Positions 4,902 to 6,499 of a DNA stretch of 6,499 nt are shown here, piece by piece. Source of the DNA: Candidatus Woesearchaeota archaeon (GTDB lineage Archaea > Nanobdellota > Nanobdellia > Woesearchaeales > GW2011-AR15); NCBI GenBank assembly GCA_016934775.1, contig JAFGSP010000174.1, positions 1 to 6,499 on the forward strand. Reading direction: 5' to 3'. The notes under the pieces are model-generated. The model saw nothing but the letters and a program-made list of their open reading frames with translations, did not search any database and was not told where the DNA came from. The position numbers were made by a program, and so were the translations under genes. Position 1 is the stretch's first letter. Each line of letters starts with the position of its first letter.

Positions 4902-4911
4902 ATATTTAAAA
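4902..4911 (+). promoter_or_regulatory. TATA box of the SRP RNA gene
   Basis: ATATTTAAAA lies about 28 bp before the first base of SRP RNA helix 1 (about 4935), the expected distance for an archaeal promoter. It separates SRP RNA transcription from the peptidase operon and the hairpin region. Confidence 0.6.
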
Positions 4912-4933
4912 AGAACTGGTTATTTTTACATTC

Positions 4934-5211
4934 TGAGAGGCTAGACCGGGGTGCTCGTCCTGCCCTGTAACCTTCAACGGACGTATGTCGGGGTCGAAGT
5001 CCGAGGAGAGGTATCTTCATCATGTACTGGTCTTGGCCCGTACAATGAGATCCTGTCCTGTTTGACTGGCTTTTTTGAGAACCGTATCAGGCGGGGAACC
5101 GAGCAGTACTAATCAATTATGCCGGTGCTTTCAGGGTCGCGGGATTAAGGAAAGGTCAAGGCAAACCATTATATGGTGAGTTATCCATCTTCGGACGCGC
5201 TTCTCCCTTTT
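4934..5211 (+). ncRNA. ffs: Signal recognition particle 7S RNA
   Basis: The RNA scaffolds SRP54 and SRP19 and directs ribosomes making exported proteins to the Sec channel. GAGAGGC (4935-4941) pairs with GCTTCTC (5199-5205) as the end-closing helix 1 of archaeal SRP RNAs. The 5' Alu-type part has GGCTAG, then CCGGGG and the conserved TGTAA (4966-4970). Next comes the typical GTCGGGGTCGAAGTCCGAGG stretch of helix 5. The SRP54-binding helix 8 is clear: ATCAGGC, a GGAA loop (5095-5098) closed by GG/CC, then GAGCAGTACTAA. The 3' strand has AGGGTCGCGGG as in other archaea. Length, about 278 nt, is slightly short but normal. Helix 6 (about 5060-5085) is U-rich with a T6 run, and I could not place a standard GNAR tetraloop there. 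The ends are inferred from helix 1, the TATA box and the T6 tract. Confidence 0.93.
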
Positions 5212-5213
5212 TT
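5208..5213 (+). terminator. T6 terminator of the SRP RNA
   Basis: CCC followed by TTTTTT comes straight after the 3' strand of helix 1, the expected place for an archaeal U-tract terminator. The convergent methyltransferase gene ends only 9 bp further on. Confidence 0.6.
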
Positions 5214-5222
5214 CTTCATAAC

Positions 5223-5885
5223 TTATTTCCTCACAGCCACAGTACTCGGGCTTCTTCTTCCCACAACAGGCCCATCTCCGACTTCAAGACCTGCTTTCTC
5301 CAGGTTCTGCCTGATTTTTTTCGCGTAAGAATAAGTGGCCAATATAGCGCCTGGATTCATCCTGTCTGCTACATCAGAGAGGAATTCAACAGCCCAAAGC
5401 TCTGGGTTTTTTGAGGGAGAGAAAGGGTCAAGAAATACTGCATCGAATCTCTGGCTAAGTGTTTTTATTGTGTCAACAGCATTTCCAATCTTTATCTTTA
5501 GGAATATGTTCTTATCCTCATATGAATAAGCATTGTTTGCGGGATCATACTCAAGGCCGTTCAGTATGCCATAATGCTGCAGTTTTGGCTTCAGTGATCT
5601 GAGCTCTTCAAGCACAGTCTTATCTTTCTCCAAAGAAAATATCTCTATCTCGCAGCTCTTGTTAGAATTCATTGCCTCATCTATAGCAGCTATTGCATTA
5701 TATCCAAGGCCGAATCCTATATCAAGTACCCTGAGATGGCCCTTTTTCGCCATCTCCCTGATCCTGCAGGGCCTTACATATTTCTCGAATGCTTCCTCAA
5801 CAGCGCCTGATTTAGAATGATAGAATTCATCATAGTCTGGATTTCTTAATGTTTCTGAGCCATCCTCAGTGATTAGCTTTTCCAT
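5223..5885 (-). CDS. Stand-alone MnmC-type (DUF752) SAM-dependent methyltransferase
   Basis: This 220-residue protein matches the methyltransferase half of bacterial MnmC. The family opening is present: TEDGSETLRNPDYDEFYHS then GAVEEAFEKYV (6-37). The SAM-binding motif LDIGFGLG is at 54-61, an acidic end of the next strand is at SLEKD (84-88), and the catalytic-region signature DPFSPSKNPELW is at 153-164. Near the end are TYSYAKKIRQNLEKAGL (184-200) and the family-like VGRRSPST (208-215). In bacteria this domain methylates 5-aminomethyl-2-thiouridine at position 34 of tRNA to mnm5s2U. The FAD oxidoreductase domain of full MnmC is absent, as in other stand-alone forms. The archaeal substrate is not certain, so no symbol is given. 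A polytopic membrane protein gene lies 32 bp upstream on the same strand. No Shine-Dalgarno is visible; CTAAATACC (5905-5913) about 25 bp upstream may serve a leaderless mRNA. Confidence 0.85.
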   Translation of the reverse strand: MEKLITEDGSETLRNPDYDEFYHSKSGAVEEAFEKYVRPCRIREMAKKGHLRVLDIGFGLGYNAIAAIDEAMNSNKSCEIEIFSLEKDKTVLEELRSLKPKLQHYGILNGLEYDPANNAYSYEDKNIFLKIKIGNAVDTIKTLSQRFDAVFLDPFSPSKNPELWAVEFLSDVADRMNPGAILATYSYAKKIRQNLEKAGLEVGDGPVVGRRSPSTVAVRK

Positions 5886-5917
5886 GCAACCGAAGAATCA
5901 GGATAGGTATTTAGAGT

Positions 5918-6490
5918 TTATGTAAATAGATGAAGGAAAAAGCTGCCGAAACTCAGGAAAATAATAACATTGCTCACAAACCCCAAAACATGCTCAAAAA
6001 GAATCTCATGAGGAGCAACGTCCAGGGCGACATTGATGACAAGGCCTATTGCAAATCTAATTGTAACAAGGATTACTCCAAAAACAACAAAGTCCATGAA
6101 GGGCAGCTTCCACATCGCATAATTTATTGCCAAAGTCAATAAGAGAGAAATAAAAGTGTCTTTATCAAGCCTGGCTGTGTACATGTCAACAAACAACGTG
6201 GGAAGTAGAAGCATGATGGCTGCATAAGGAAAACCCATCAGCCTTGTGATGAGAAGGCTGCAGAACACCTCCGGATCTGGATTGAATCTTATTGTAGGAA
6301 TATTTGTCTGGTAGTTGACGATTGCTGAGAACATTGTCACAAAAAGGAACAACAGCAGCCTGTTTTTCGTCAGCAATATAAACAAGAAGATAGCTCCGAT
6401 TATCACATAAAGCCCGATAATCGCTTCTTTTGAAAGGGGCTTTTTTTCCTTATATCTTTTATGCCTTTCATCTATTTCCGCCTCCCTCAT
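5918..6490 (-). CDS. Polytopic membrane protein of unknown function (start close to window edge)
   Basis: The 190-residue frame from ATG at 6490 begins with a charged, lysine-rich cytoplasmic-looking tail (1-21), followed by about six hydrophobic segments: roughly 22-41, 45-61, 87-103, 112-127, 131-153 and 168-188. A polar link TIRFNPDPE (66-74) and an acidic-aromatic piece LDVAPHEILFEHVLGF (156-171) sit between helices and may hold functional residues. Size and helix count resemble MreD-like or ECF-transporter S-component folds, but I cannot assign either. Only 9 bp upstream of the ATG are visible (TATATATTT), with no stop codon, so a more distant start remains possible. A GGGAGG lies inside the first codons without a suitable in-frame start after it. 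It probably precedes the MnmC-type gene in one unit, though a functional link is not evident. Confidence 0.7.
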   Translation of the reverse strand: MREAEIDERHKRYKEKKPLSKEAIIGLYVIIGAIFLFILLTKNRLLLFLFVTMFSAIVNYQTNIPTIRFNPDPEVFCSLLITRLMGFPYAAIMLLLPTLFVDMYTARLDKDTFISLLLTLAINYAMWKLPFMDFVVFGVILVTIRFAIGLVINVALDVAPHEILFEHVLGFVSNVIIFLSFGSFFLHLFT

Positions 6491-6499
6491 AAATATATA

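Noticed and set aside
4920..5215. tRNA or RNase P RNA in the non-coding stretch
   Set aside because: Helix 8, the UGUAA motif and the end-closing helix identify SRP RNA. I saw no tRNA T-loop or acceptor pattern.
5930..6142. 70-codon plus-strand frame over the membrane protein gene
   Set aside because: Lys/Asn-rich shadow of a hydrophobic coding strand, with no ribosome site.

Overview
The window reads as chromosomal DNA of an archaeon. It carries a proteasome beta subunit, the archaeal KH/metallo-beta-lactamase/beta-CASP termination nuclease (aCPSF1/FttA), an archaeal-type 7S SRP RNA, an S26 peptidase of the Ser-His type, TATA-box promoters about 25 bp from start codons, and AGGTGA/GGAGGT Shine-Dalgarno sites. 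The small repeat protein, the S26-like family and the HerA-like ATPase together suggest a DPANN lineage such as Woesearchaeota or Pacearchaeota. That placement is inference, since there is no 16S in the window.

Left part (1-960): a HerA/DUF87-type ATPase running off the left edge (minus strand) and a 77-residue two-repeat protein (minus), separated by a T-rich terminator. A divergent intergenic region separates them from the next block. Centre-left (990-3583): psmB followed by aCPSF1/fttA, 47 bp apart on the plus strand, a familiar archaeal pairing of protein turnover and RNA 3'-end formation/transcription termination.

Centre (3596-4765): an unrecognised 141-residue gene (minus) and an S26 signal-peptidase-like gene (plus) diverge from a compact promoter region holding two nearly identical 20-bp dyad elements, 42 bp apart. 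A 22-codon single-helix membrane peptide gene follows the peptidase gene, with its ribosome-binding site overlapping the peptidase stop codon. Right (4800-6499): a strongly structured hairpin region with two competing folds, the SRP RNA gene with its own TATA box and T6 end, then two minus-strand genes: a stand-alone MnmC-type methyltransferase and, upstream of it, a polytopic membrane protein near the right edge.

The peptidase, the mini-membrane peptide and SRP RNA form a small protein-export neighbourhood. The most interesting unexplained elements are the twin operator-like repeats, the 22-residue membrane peptide and the switch-like hairpin region in front of the SRP RNA promoter.
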